Shown here one piece after another: positions 42,856 to 51,209 of a stretch of 64,000 nucleotides of DNA. This DNA comes from Granulicella sp. dw_53 (lineage in GTDB: Bacteria; Acidobacteriota; Terriglobia; Terriglobales; Acidobacteriaceae), in assembly GCF_018449545.1 (NCBI RefSeq), contig NZ_JAAVUR010000006.1, positions 62,001-126,000 on the forward strand, given 5' to 3'. The position numbers and the translations under genes are program-made. Position 1 is the stretch's first letter. Every line of letters begins with the position of its first letter. Below the pieces are notes generated by a model. It worked only from the letters and a program-made list of their open reading frames with translations. It had not been told where the DNA came from and searched no databases.

Positions 42856-43344
42856 CTATCCCGTTACAACGCCCATTGCCAGGACGGCGCATACGACCGC
42901 GAAGATGTCTTCTGCTACCGCTACGTGCCAGTCCTTGCAACCCAGCTTCTCCACTAGGTCCCGGCGTATCAGGTAGCCTGCGAACGCTCCCATCAATGCG
43001 CCCGCCGCGCCTAAAAAGATGCCTTCGAAGAGGGATCCGTCCAGCGAGGTCGCGGCGATTGCGCCGATCAAGCCTCCGACCACCACCCGCGCCACCAAAG
43101 GTGCGGGAGCCGTGCGGTTCTGGGCTCGCGGCAGCTTGTCACCGATATACTCACCCACGGCCAGCACAGAGAAGATCACCGCCGTAACGAGATGTCCCGT
43201 CCACGCAGTCCATGTTCCATCCACCGGGAGATCGCCTCGGTAGGCGAACCAACACAACACCATGATCGATGTAAACGTGCGGAGTCCTGTTACCACGCCT
43301 AAAAGCGGAATCGCGATAAGCCATGTCAATACTGCCATCGTCAT
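42856..43344 (-). CDS. DUF4126-like integral membrane protein
   Basis: The 162-residue product has four or five hydrophobic segments: WLIAIPLLGVVTGLRTFTSI at the N-terminus, HLVTAVIFSVLAVGEYIGDK, LVARVVVGGLIGAIAATSLD, FLGAAGALMGAFAGYLIRRD and a C-terminal AVAEDIFAVVCAVLAMGVVT. The GLRTFTSI and glycine-rich helices resemble DUF4126 proteins, of unknown function. The assignment is from motif memory. It is convergent with dnaN. Confidence 0.65.
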   Translation of the reverse strand: MTMAVLTWLIAIPLLGVVTGLRTFTSIMVLCWFAYRGDLPVDGTWTAWTGHLVTAVIFSVLAVGEYIGDKLPRAQNRTAPAPLVARVVVGGLIGAIAATSLDGSLFEGIFLGAAGALMGAFAGYLIRRDLVEKLGCKDWHVAVAEDIFAVVCAVLAMGVVTG

Positions 43345-43646
43345 CTGCTCTTCTCCACGCTCGAGTTCGGTTGGAACCGGAGACTTGCTATTGCATCTCC
43401 GAATAGCCAGACCGTCAAGTACGACAGCTCAAAATCCTCACCATTTTGACGGAATTGTCCTTCTCTGCGGTATCCGTGGTGTCATGATAGCCCGATGGAA
43501 GTCCAGGAAAGGCTGAGATTCATAGCCGATCCTTCCCCACCCACCTTACATGGAGACGACCTCAATTGGAGAATCTCCGAAGTTCGTTTCCATGCTAACT
43601 ACAGGAAATTACCGTCCGGAAGTCGCGCTTCCGGACGGATACCGCA
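43345..43646. other. Gap between glyA and the DUF4126-like gene
   Basis: The 300-base gap contains the glyA terminator hairpin (43612-43638) and the promoter region of the DUF4126-like gene. I see no coding sequence or repeat. Confidence 0.5.
43612..43638 (-). terminator. glyA terminator
   Basis: CCGTCCGGAAG and CTTCCGGACGG pair perfectly over 11 bases around a TCGCG loop, just past the glyA stop on the minus strand. The following minus-strand bases TAATTTCC give only a weak T tract. Confidence 0.75.
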
Positions 43647-44912
43647 TCAGCCCTGGCGAAGAAACTCGTATAGCGGAAAGCGCTCGGCCAGCTCCGCTAC
43701 TTCATGCCGAATCTGCTCCAGCTTTCCTGTATTGGTGTGATTCTCGAGTGCCTGAGCGATCCATCCGGCGACCAGCTTCATCTCTGGCTCTTTCATTCCC
43801 CGCGTCGTCAATGCAGGCGTTCCGATCCGGATTCCGCTGGGCTTCATCGGAGGGTTCTGGTCGTAAGGAATCGCATTCTTGTTCACGGTAATGCCAGCGG
43901 AGCCAAGAGCATGCTCGGCTTCGGATCCGAGAATTCCCTTCTCGAAGACGTCCACAAGCATCAGGTGCGTATCGGTGCCGCCGGAGATGATGCGATAGCC
44001 CTTCGCGGCAAGCGCCTCCGCGAGCACCTTGGCATTTGTAACTACCTGTGCGGCATATGTGGCGAACTCGGGTTCCAGAGCCTCTTTGAAGGCGACTGCC
44101 TTGGCTGCGACGATGTGCATCAAGGGACCGCCCTGCTGGCCGGGAAATACGCTGCGGTCGATTCCGGCGGCGAACTCCTGGCGGGAGAGGATCATTCCGC
44201 TGCGTGGTCCGCGCAGTGTCTTGTGCGTGGTGGTCGTGACTACGTGCGCGTGCGGGACTGGCGAAGGATGCACTCCACCGGCTACCAGGCCGGCGAAGTG
44301 GGCCATGTCGACCAGAAAGTAGGCTCCGACCTTGTCGGCGATGGCGCGCATGCGCTCGAAGTCGAACTGGCGCGGATAGGCGCTGCCGCCGCCGATGATC
44401 ATCTTCGGCTTCTCGCGGACGGCGGTCGCTTCCAGCTCGTCGTAGTCGATGGTCTCGGTGTCCTTGCGGACCTGATAGCCGACGACGCGGTAGAGCTTGC
44501 CGGAGAAGTTGAGCTTATGGCCGTGGGTCAGGTGACCGCCGTGGGCGAGGTCTAGGCCGAGGATGCAATCGCCGGGCGTCAGCAGCGCCATGTAAGCCGC
44601 GGCGTTGGCCTGCGAGCCGGAGTGCGGCTGGACGTTGACGTGTTCGGCTCCGAAGATGCGCTTGGCGCGGTCGCGGGCGAGGGTCTCGATGACGTCGGCG
44701 AACTCGCATCCGCCGTAGTAGCGCTTGCCGGGGTAGCCTTCGGCGTACTTGTTGGTGAATACGGTTCCGGCTGCCTCGAGGACGGCGCGGCTGACGAAGT
44801 TCTCGGAGGCGATCATCTCCAGGCCTTCGTGCTGGCGTGCGATTTCGTTGGTAATCTGGGCGGCAGTTTCGGGATCGGAGGCGGCTAGAGTCGCATTCAG
44901 GTCAATAGGCAT
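43647..44912 (-). CDS. glyA: Serine hydroxymethyltransferase
   Basis: GlyA converts serine and tetrahydrofolate to glycine and 5,10-methylene-tetrahydrofolate using pyridoxal phosphate. The 421-residue protein has [20 protein letters not shown], the [18 protein letters not shown] substrate segment, the cofactor-binding [12 protein letters not shown], and the Schiff-base lysine in [16 protein letters not shown]. The C-terminal domain ([20 protein letters not shown]) is standard. It lies 15 bases downstream of the hydrolase gene in the same orientation and has a good terminator. Confidence 0.98.
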   Translation of the reverse strand: MPIDLNATLAASDPETAAQITNEIARQHEGLEMIASENFVSRAVLEAAGTVFTNKYAEGYPGKRYYGGCEFADVIETLARDRAKRIFGAEHVNVQPHSGSQANAAAYMALLTPGDCILGLDLAHGGHLTHGHKLNFSGKLYRVVGYQVRKDTETIDYDELEATAVREKPKMIIGGGSAYPRQFDFERMRAIADKVGAYFLVDMAHFAGLVAGGVHPSPVPHAHVVTTTTHKTLRGPRSGMILSRQEFAAGIDRSVFPGQQGGPLMHIVAAKAVAFKEALEPEFATYAAQVVTNAKVLAEALAAKGYRIISGGTDTHLMLVDVFEKGILGSEAEHALGSAGITVNKNAIPYDQNPPMKPSGIRIGTPALTTRGMKEPEMKLVAGWIAQALENHTNTGKLEQIRHEVAELAERFPLYEFLRQG

Positions 44913-44927
44913 TTGCTTATTTTATCC

Positions 44928-46118
44928 TCAGGCTGTGGATGCAACTGGGGCCTTGCCAACGGCTTGCTGGGCGAGGCGCTTGAAGGATTCGTAGACGAAC
45001 GATCCAAGGTACCAGCCGTCCATATATTTGTAGGGCGTTTCGCCGGTGGTGTAGTGGCCGCAAGGCAGGACCTTGGAGACGTAGTCGACTTTGTGACGAT
45101 CGAAGTTGGCGAGGACGTCGAGGGAGAACTCGCGCAGGAAGGTCAGGTCGTAGGTCGCGTGGACGACCAGGACCCGCTTCGGGTTCGCGGCAAATCGTTC
45201 CATGTAGGACATGGGGCTGATGCCGGTGAAGACCTCGCGGATCTGGTCGCGGTTGAGGCCTGCCTGCTCGAAGGCGGCGCGGACGTGGCGCGTGCTTTGG
45301 CCGGTCCAGACGACGTCGCCGAACCAGGTCGAGGCGTGGTTGAAGGCGCAGACCTTGAGGCGGGCGTCGTGAGCCGCGGCGATGAAGGCGTAGCAGCTTC
45401 CCAGGCTGGTGCCGAGGATGCCGAACTGCTCGTAGCCTTGCGATTCGAGCCAGTCGAGGCAACTGCGGATGTCGACGACCGCCTGGCGACAGGCTGCGGT
45501 GGTGCGGCCGATGTTGGAGCTGACCGCGTAGTCGGAGCGCTCCAGCTCGGCTGGGCGACGAATGTCGTGGTAAGGCTTCGATAGGCGCAGGGCGGAGATG
45601 CCGAAGCGGTTGAAGAGCGTGCAGAGCGCGTTGTGGCTGAAGGCGTCTGCGTTCCACTGCGGCATGACGATGATGGCCTGCTTCGGCTTGCCTGCTTGTT
45701 TCTCCGCCGGAGCGGGGTACCAGCGGGCGTTGACGACGTCGTTCTCCGGGTAGGGAGTGGCGACAGGCGAGGTGAAGCGGAGGAACTCGGCCTCTTCGAG
45801 CTCGCCGATGGCGGCCTGGAGCTTCAGCTCAGCGTCCTGGGCGAGGGTCTCGGGCCGGACGTTGGTGGGAAAGAGCTGCGGGTGGCGCATCTCCAGGCGG
45901 AAGTCCGTCGGCGTCTTATAGCCGAAGAAGTCGTCGGAGCAGGCGACGATCTGGCGGTTGAGTTCGACCATTGTCTGAAGGTCGTCTGGACCGTCGTGGC
46001 TGAAGTCGCTGAGCCAGTCGAAGCCCCATTCGAGGGGGCGGACGATGCGGTTGGTGTCCCGGGTGGTGAGCGCGGTCTCCCAGGAGAACATCCACTTCGC
46101 GTAGAGCTTGGAGAGCAT
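44928..46118 (-). CDS. Alpha/beta hydrolase
   Basis: The 396-residue protein has an N-terminal region (YAKWMFSWETALTTRDTNRI, VRPLEWGFDWL) followed by the hydrolase core, with IIVMPQWNADAFSH and the nucleophile elbow LGTSLGSC (Ser238). An acidic residue lies in HATYDLTFLREFS and a His in VLPCGHYTTGETP, giving the catalytic triad. The overall pattern is like the ABHD18/DUF2048-type hydrolases, whose substrates are unknown. No signal peptide is evident, so it is probably cytoplasmic or peripheral. It is the gene before glyA in the same leftward unit. The start ATG has GGGGAG directly upstream, an unusually short spacing. Confidence 0.85.
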   Translation of the reverse strand: MLSKLYAKWMFSWETALTTRDTNRIVRPLEWGFDWLSDFSHDGPDDLQTMVELNRQIVACSDDFFGYKTPTDFRLEMRHPQLFPTNVRPETLAQDAELKLQAAIGELEEAEFLRFTSPVATPYPENDVVNARWYPAPAEKQAGKPKQAIIVMPQWNADAFSHNALCTLFNRFGISALRLSKPYHDIRRPAELERSDYAVSSNIGRTTAACRQAVVDIRSCLDWLESQGYEQFGILGTSLGSCYAFIAAAHDARLKVCAFNHASTWFGDVVWTGQSTRHVRAAFEQAGLNRDQIREVFTGISPMSYMERFAANPKRVLVVHATYDLTFLREFSLDVLANFDRHKVDYVSKVLPCGHYTTGETPYKYMDGWYLGSFVYESFKRLAQQAVGKAPVASTA

Positions 46119-46129
46119 CTCCCCAGTTT

Positions 46130-46452
46130 ACCAAGGGTCTATTTGGCCGGGGCTACCCCCACCCCCCCTATGCCGCGTGTAAGCGGTTTGTTAGCAGCGG
46201 GTTGCGGGGCTGGACCCTTGCTAAATTCCTCTAAACAATCGGGTTGTGGCCAAATATGTGCAGGAAAAGGGGTTAGCCTTTCGATGCTTTGATTGTTATT
46301 TTTCTGTTTCTAAGATCTATTTTATTGGTTTGAGGTTAACTAAAGTGCCATTTGGTTAGGGGATATTTTTGGTTCGTATGTGTCTGTTTCTTTTGGGTTT
46401 GCTGGTTTTGGAGGAGGTGTAAGTTGTTGGTGGGGGGTTGACAGATTTTGTT
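46130..46452 (-). repeat. Long dispersed intergenic repeat, copy 3
   Basis: Read on the minus strand, it shows CTGTCAACCCCCC, a variable middle, ATGGCACTTTAGTT, ATAAAATAGATCTTAGA and, about 150 bases on, a G7TG5TA run. The blocks and their order match copies 1 and 2. Confidence 0.65.
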
Positions 46453-46516
46453 GGGTGCTCGGCTTAGCGATGAGGAGACTGTCGAAGGTGGGTACTTGGC
46501 TGGGTTGGGGTTTACA

Positions 46517-46718
46517 TCCCACCCTTCGCTAGAGACAAAGGCGCGAAGGATGGGGCACCCGGGCGGTTGGGGCTGGGTGAGGAGGACGGTTGGGCTTTGG
46601 AGGTTGGGATAGGAGTGCGGTCGGGCTTTCCACCCCAACGAGCAAAAAACGCTCGTCGGGGACCCCGGTTTGCCCGATACCCCACCCTATTTGCGATGAG
46701 ACTGCAAAAAGGGTGGGG
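46517..46718. repeat. Hairpin-repeat block A: three stem-loops
   Basis: Three imperfect palindromes are present: 46517-46556 (TCCCACCCTTCGC with GCGAAGGATGGGG), 46633-46661 (CCCCAACGAGC with GCTCGTCGGGG) and 46680-46718 (CCCCACCCTATTTGC with GCAAAAAGGGTGGGG). The first and third recur in block B at 51002-51133, with a shared GGGGCACCCGGG-CGGTTGGGG connecting segment. Confidence 0.75.
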
Positions 46719-46788
46719 CACCCGGATTGTGCTGCCCCGGATTGTGCTGCTTCGTGGGTTACGAGATTGTGAGGCCGGACGTTATGGG

Positions 46789-47547
46789 CTATGGGAGTTG
46801 GTGTTGGCCGGCTATGACGTTTGAGAGGGCTGTCCAGAGGGGAGTTCGGCCGATGGGGATTCTTAGTTGGTTGAGGGCGTAGATGAGGGGGGCGGCCCAG
46901 AGGGTGGAGCGGTGGATTCGGCGGAGGGAGATGAGGTCGTAGGTTACGGGCAGTAAGAGGAAGGCCAGGTAGGCCCAGCTATGGGCTGCGAAGGTTAAGC
47001 CGACTGCCTCGTAGGGCCAGCGGTCGAGTGCGGCGTCCATGATGCTCAGCGTGGCGAAGAGGACCAGGCGCTTGTGCGATTCGGGGCGGCGGCGGGCCAG
47101 GTAGGAGGCCACGATGAGGATCGAGAAGGAGACCATGTCCATCAAGGAGATGGCGAAGGAGACGTTGGGATCGTTGGAGCCGATTCTGCCGCCGCGGCGG
47201 AGGGAGTCGGTTGCGGCGAGGATGCCGAAGACAACTACGAGCACGGCCACATAGTAGCTATAGAGACCGAAGCGCTGGTGCCAACGCAGGCGTCCTGCCG
47301 GGATGAGGAAGGTCTGGACCATGAGCAGGACGAACCATAGCGAGAAGATGGCTCCGTGGATGTGAATCATCTTGCTGGGTAGAGGAGCGCGGATAGTGCC
47401 GGCGAGGAAGTAGCTCTTTGCGAATCCAAGCACGACGGAGGCGGTGAGCAGGATCGCCATACCTCCGAAGAAGAGGCGGTCTTGGCGCGGACTGGCTCGG
47501 CGTATGGGGTGTGGTGCGGGGATGGAAGGCATGGCAGCGGTGGTCAT
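46789..47547 (-). CDS. Hypothetical polytopic membrane protein
   Basis: The 252-residue product has about seven hydrophobic segments, including LFFGGMAILLTASVVLGFAK, MIHIHGAIFSLWFVLLMVQT, FGLYSYYVAVLVVVFGILAA, MVSFSILIVASYLARRR, LTFAAHSWAYLAFLLLPVTY and a final WAAPLIYALNQLRIPI. Histidines in KMIHIHG and in LRWHQRFG could ligate a haem or metal, as in some quinol or cytochrome-like membrane proteins, but no family is recognised. The start at 47547 has AGGGAAG upstream; an earlier in-frame ATG adds a poorly conserved leader. It stands alone. Confidence 0.7.
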   Translation of the reverse strand: MTTAAMPSIPAPHPIRRASPRQDRLFFGGMAILLTASVVLGFAKSYFLAGTIRAPLPSKMIHIHGAIFSLWFVLLMVQTFLIPAGRLRWHQRFGLYSYYVAVLVVVFGILAATDSLRRGGRIGSNDPNVSFAISLMDMVSFSILIVASYLARRRPESHKRLVLFATLSIMDAALDRWPYEAVGLTFAAHSWAYLAFLLLPVTYDLISLRRIHRSTLWAAPLIYALNQLRIPIGRTPLWTALSNVIAGQHQLP

Positions 47548-47736
47548 CGCTGACTTCCCTGTGCGGTCTGTCGTGTTGTGTTTGGCCTCATGAGTTCTCT
47601 CGTCATGAATTAACACGGCGGGCGCGGTGGTATTTCCGTTGGTGCTTTCGCATTTCCAAAAACGTGTAGTGGTGTGGCGCTTCGAGCGAAATACAAATAC
47701 AGGGGTCCTTCACTGCGTTCAGGATGACGGCGTAAA

Positions 47737-47764
47737 ACAAACAACAAACAACAAACAACAAACA
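47737..47764. repeat. ACAAACA tandem heptamer, four units
   Basis: Four perfect heptamers follow one another, flanked by further CAACAA-rich sequence. The short period suggests a slippage-prone microsatellite between two leftward genes. Confidence 0.8.
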
Positions 47765-47899
47765 ACTGCCACTGCGACAACAACAACAGCTAATGACGAG
47801 ATCGACGGTAAGGGCAGAGCGAAAACAAAAATACGTTCGCCTTCGCTGCGCTCAGGACGGCGGTGTAAACGAACAAGACAAGATTAATGGCAACAACAA

Positions 47900-47945
47900 A
47901 GCGCTGCGGGCACCCCGGAGATTCGGGTACCCACAGCGAGGAGAA
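47900..47945 (-). terminator. Terminator of the beta-helix gene
   Basis: On the minus strand CGCTGTGGGTACCCG pairs with CGGGGTGCCCGCAGCG, allowing small mismatches, and is followed by CTTTGTTGTTG. It lies just past the stop of the gene ending at 47967. Confidence 0.65.
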
Positions 47946-47966
47946 GTGACAGCCCTAAGGATTGCG

Positions 47967-49661
47967 TTAGAAGCAGGCGTATCCGAGTTGGTAGGTGGTG
48001 GAGTCTGCCAGGGGTACTGGGCCGGTGGAGATGACGAAGCCGGTGGTGGCGGGCGAGGTAATGATCAGGTTGTTCAGTGCGGTTGCGGTTGCTTGATTTT
48101 GAGCGGTGGGGATGCAGACGTTGGGGGCTTGTGCCAAAGGAGTTGCGAAGAGGACCGACATCGTGGCGGAGGAGGCTGCGGGCGCTGCTCCGGTTGTGAA
48201 GAGCACTGTGCCGGAGACGTTGGTGCTTCCGGGGGTGAGTGCGACTCCGGTGGGAAATGTGCCTGCTCCGGGCCCTGGGGCGAGGGTGGGGATGATGGAG
48301 TTGCCGATGAATTGGGTAGCTGCGATCTGCCCTGCTTTTAGAGGAGCGGAGGAGTCCGCGTAGGTTCCGTTGCCGATGCACAGCTTCATGATTCCTCCTC
48401 CGCATGGAGACATGCCAAGGAAGTTGGCGTTGGCGGTGGGGTTGACCGACCATCCTAAGACGTAGGTGCTTCCGTCGACGCGGAGGTTGCTGGGGGAGAT
48501 GAGTGCCCGGGTGGTGGTGCCCCAGACGAGGCGTTGATTGCCGTCGAGCGCCCATTCGGTTCGGGTGCCGGTGTTGTTCAACTGCGTGGTGCCTTGCCAG
48601 TGGAAGATTGCGCCGGTAGCGATGCTGGTCTTCATGGTGACGCCGAGTGCGTTCATGAATCCGTTGGCGGTGAATTGGGTGGTGGCTCCCATCTTGAGCA
48701 GGGTTGCGCCGGTGCAGGAGCCGGAGCCGTTCACGCACTCGGCGCGGATGAACAGTACGTCGTCGCCTTGGTTGCCGCCGACTTTGCCGGTGCCGCTGAT
48801 GGACATGACTGTGCCGCTGGCGTCGGAGGTCTCAAGAATTCCGTCGATGTAGCTGTGGTAGAGGAAGGTGTTGTCTTCGACGGAGAAGCCGACTTGATTG
48901 GTTCTGATGCCGGCGCGAAAGCCGCGGATGGAGGTGTATCCGAAGCTGTTGCTGAAGGATGTGCCGGCGCTGTTGGTGAAGCGCATGGCGATGGAGCTAT
49001 TGCCGGAGGTGATGTCGACGAGGGCCAGGCCTTCCGTGAAGCCGGCGGTGTTGTCGAACCAGAAGGAGGAGGAGGTGGGTGTGCCGTTGAAGTTGTTGAT
49101 TGCGACGTTGGTGAGGTGAACCTTGGCGATGTCGCCGGCGTGGATGCCGCTGATGGCGGTCGCCGAGGTGCTGTAGATGGAGCAGTTGTCGACGGAGGGC
49201 CCTTGGTTAGGCTGGGTCTGCGCAGCCCCTGAGACCAGCGCGCTGGGGCGAATGCGAATGGCGTCTCCAGAGCCGGTGTAGGTCAAGATGACGCCGGGTT
49301 CGCAGTGCAGATTGACGTAGGGCGAGTCGAGCACGATGGTGGTGCTGAAGTCGTAGTTCCCTGCCGCGTTGTAGTAAGGGATGGTGACGGAACCACGCTT
49401 CCAGGTCTGTCCGTTCTGCGTCACGGTGGGGAGGGTGGCGATGACGGCGTTGACCCAGGCTCCGATGTCTACGTTCTGAGGAGGTGAGTCTACGCCGGTT
49501 AGTCCCTTGACTTGCATGAAGCTGTCGGTGGCTGGTGGAGTCAGCGTAGCTACGGTTTCGGTTGCATCGTTGGTGGGAGCGGAGGAGGCGTTTGTGGGTG
49601 CCTCGGCGAATGCGATTGAGGCGGAGAGACAGAGTACGGACAACATGACCAGCTTCTTCAT
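47967..49661 (-). CDS. Secreted beta-helix (pectin-lyase-like) protein with phage-fibre-like C-terminus
   Basis: The 564-residue product has a signal peptide (MKKLVMLSVLCLSASIAFA), then a repetitive beta-rich region with right-handed beta-helix character (VDNCSIYSTSATAISGIHAG, VHLTNVAINNFNGTPTSSSF, TSIRGFRAGIRTNQVGFSVE). It ends in a domain of about 100 residues (GSTNVSGTVLFTTGAAPAAS, CIPTAQNQATATALNN, TTYQLGYAC) that matches the composition of tail-fibre C-terminal modules in phages. Such proteins often bind or cleave polysaccharides. Many Thr and Ser residues and few charges fit an extracellular location. It lies just left of a decayed prophage and could derive from it, though the signal peptide argues for a chromosomal role. 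Confidence 0.75.
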   Translation of the reverse strand: MKKLVMLSVLCLSASIAFAEAPTNASSAPTNDATETVATLTPPATDSFMQVKGLTGVDSPPQNVDIGAWVNAVIATLPTVTQNGQTWKRGSVTIPYYNAAGNYDFSTTIVLDSPYVNLHCEPGVILTYTGSGDAIRIRPSALVSGAAQTQPNQGPSVDNCSIYSTSATAISGIHAGDIAKVHLTNVAINNFNGTPTSSSFWFDNTAGFTEGLALVDITSGNSSIAMRFTNSAGTSFSNSFGYTSIRGFRAGIRTNQVGFSVEDNTFLYHSYIDGILETSDASGTVMSISGTGKVGGNQGDDVLFIRAECVNGSGSCTGATLLKMGATTQFTANGFMNALGVTMKTSIATGAIFHWQGTTQLNNTGTRTEWALDGNQRLVWGTTTRALISPSNLRVDGSTYVLGWSVNPTANANFLGMSPCGGGIMKLCIGNGTYADSSAPLKAGQIAATQFIGNSIIPTLAPGPGAGTFPTGVALTPGSTNVSGTVLFTTGAAPAASSATMSVLFATPLAQAPNVCIPTAQNQATATALNNLIITSPATTGFVISTGPVPLADSTTYQLGYACF

Positions 49662-50192
49662 CGCGACGATCTCTTTTCTAATCTAGATCCCATAGCTACC
49701 TGGGCAAATCGATAAGGGACGTGTAAGTGTTGCTGAGGGGGTGCATCGGAGCCAGTGTGTCTCGCGATGTGGCGACTTTGTAAGTCGCGATCGCCAGAGC
49801 AACGTAGTTACGACGTCCGTTCAACAGAGACAGGTCCTTGTCAATCTCGTGATGAGCTATATCGTTTGGCGTTGAAGGCAAGGAAGGTTAATTTACTGTC
49901 TATAAGTCGTCATTTACGGTAAACGACTTATGTTTTTGGTAGCTCAGTTGCAATATTTTGCAAGATGTAAGTCGCGGGGGAGTTACTCGGGTTGGCTTGA
50001 TGTAACTACTGCGAGTAAGTCTTTTCTTAGGAATTTCAAGCCTTCGTGGAGTTATGAAGAATTCTGGCGTTGTTTTTTTCTTCGCTTCAGATGGCGACCT
50101 AAGAAGGACTCAGGTAAGACAAAAAAAATGCAGACGTATCCGTCCGGCTTCTCTGAAGCTGGGTTGTTGTGGTTGAAGCAACGGTGAAGTTT
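49662..50192. other. AT-richer non-coding gap with nested inverted repeat
   Basis: The gap upstream of the beta-helix gene holds its promoter, a nested inverted repeat at 49902-49931 and several TAAGTCG words (49778, 49903, 49967 and an inverted copy at 49924). Open frames of up to 85 codons lack coding character. Composition is clearly AT-richer than in the adjacent genes. Confidence 0.5.
49902..49931. repeat. Nested inverted repeat, operator-like
   Basis: ATAAGTCG and CGACTTAT flank TTTACGGTAAA, which is itself a dyad around a central G. The two nested symmetric elements resemble a regulatory site or a small hairpin. It lies about 240 bases upstream of the beta-helix gene start. Confidence 0.5.
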
Positions 50193-50490
50193 CTAGAACT
50201 CGGAGAAGACCATGCAGACGCGACCGACGATGTAGTCGGAGGGGGACTCTTGCGCGGCGAGAGGAAGGAGCTGGACGGGAAAGGTCATGGAGTAGGGACG
50301 GAGGATGAGGTTGCCTTCGTCCAGCTCGATGAAGCGCATGACGAGCGAGGCTCCGGAGCGGACGGCGTAGAGGTTGGGTTGGTGGGCGCGGTAGGGGGCG
50401 AGGGAGTTGTAGTGGCGATCGAGGACGACGATCGCTCCGGGCTGGAGGAGAGGCTCCATGGCTGCGGCTTGCTGGGCGTCGGTGCGGATG
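50193..50490 (-). pseudogene. Truncated S24-type repressor/peptidase fragment
   Basis: The last 88-95 codons of a leftward gene read MEPLLQPGAIVVLDRHYNSL, PNLYAVRSGASLVMRFIELD and PSDYIVGRVC. This is the C-terminal half of a LexA/cI-like S24 protein, with the active-site Met-Glu-Pro region and the conserved D-R-H strand. No helix-turn-helix precedes it: upstream sequence belongs to the terminase fragment on the other strand. The gene has therefore lost its N-terminal half by a junction near 50485-50492. It was probably the repressor of the adjacent prophage. Confidence 0.65.
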
Positions 50491-50491
50491 C

Positions 50492-50956
50492 GACTTCGCG
50501 GCAGTGCAGGTGATCGAGCTGAGGACGGGGTTGCAGTGCGCGGAGCTGCAGCAGCGGCTTCCGGTGCTGGAGCTGGCTCGGGTGGCAGCGGAGCTGGGGC
50601 GCGAGTATGGCATGGGGCGGGAGAGCTTGATTGCGGTGGAACGGAACAATCATGGGGCTGCTGTGCTGGCATATCTGGATGCGGTGGAGCGGTACTCGCG
50701 AGTGTGGGCTCAGGGTGGTATGGCGGGGTGGTTGACGACGGCGGGGAACAAGCCGGGGATGGTAAGCCGGATTGGGGCTTTGCTGGTGGAGTCGCCCTGG
50801 ATCTTCGCCAGCAAGAGGCTGCTGGCGGAGTGCCGGAGCTTTGTGAGTCATGCGGGAGGAAGGACAGGGGCGGCGAATGGTGCACATGACGATTGTCTGA
50901 TGGCTATGGCGGTCGCGCAGGCGGTTCGGGCAGAGTGGTTGGTGCGGCGGAGGTAA
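50492..50956 (+). pseudogene. Truncated phage terminase large subunit (C-terminal nuclease domain)
   Basis: The open frame encodes the C-terminal part of a large terminase: FAAVQVIELRTGLQCAELQQ, the conserved SLIAVERNNHGAAVLAYL, GWLTTAGNKPGM and the final GAHDDCLMAMAVAQAVRAEW, whose Asp-Asp pair belongs to the RNase H-like nuclease site. The ATPase domain and the first nuclease strand are missing. The gene is broken at its 5' end, head-to-head with the S24 fragment. It marks a deleted prophage whose portal gene follows at 53055. Confidence 0.8.
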
Positions 50957-51001
50957 GTTTGGTTTGGTTGGGCGAGGAGAACCAAGAGCTGGCGTTGTAC
51001 G

Positions 51002-51133
51002 TCCCACCCTATCCGACGATGAGGCTGCCGGATAGGATGGGGCACCCGGGACGGTTGGGGTCGGGTGAGGAAGGCGGTCGTGCTTCGCACGATACCCCAC
51101 CCTATTTGCGGTGAGACTGCAAAAAGGATGGGG
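51002..51133. repeat. Hairpin-repeat block B: two stem-loops
   Basis: Two palindromes are seen: 51002-51042 (TCCCACCCTATCCG with CGGATAGGATGGGG) and 51095-51133 (CCCCACCCTATTTGC with GCAAAAAGGATGGGG). The connecting sequence shares GGGGCACCCGGG and CGGTTGGGG with block A at 46517-46718. The block lies between the terminase fragment and the HipA-like gene. Confidence 0.75.
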
Positions 51134-51209
51134 CACCCGCGGTTTTGGCGGGGAGGAATTTGGCGTCACGTATTCTGCTAAGGCGAGGTTGGTTTTGGCG
51201 GTTTTGGCG

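Larger units (their letters stand above)
46119..46788. other. Long non-coding gap with composite repeats
   Basis: These 670 bases hold long intergenic repeat copy 3 (minus orientation, 46130-46452) followed by a block with three hairpin elements of the CCCACCC/GGGTGGG type (46517-46718). Open frames through these repeats encode nothing recognisable. Confidence 0.7.
47548..47966. other. Repeat-bearing gap between the membrane protein and beta-helix genes
   Basis: This gap contains two copies of a 30-base element (47707-47736 and 47840-47869, 25 of 30 identical, core CTGCG-TCAGGA), a four-unit ACAAACA heptamer array (47737-47764), and a strong hairpin at 47900-47936. No convincing coding sequence is seen. 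Confidence 0.6.

Noticed and set aside
49935-49955. A GGTAGCTCAGTTG sequence resembling a tRNA D-arm
   Set aside because: The partner GAGC of the D-stem, the anticodon and T arms and an acceptor stem cannot be found, so it is chance similarity.
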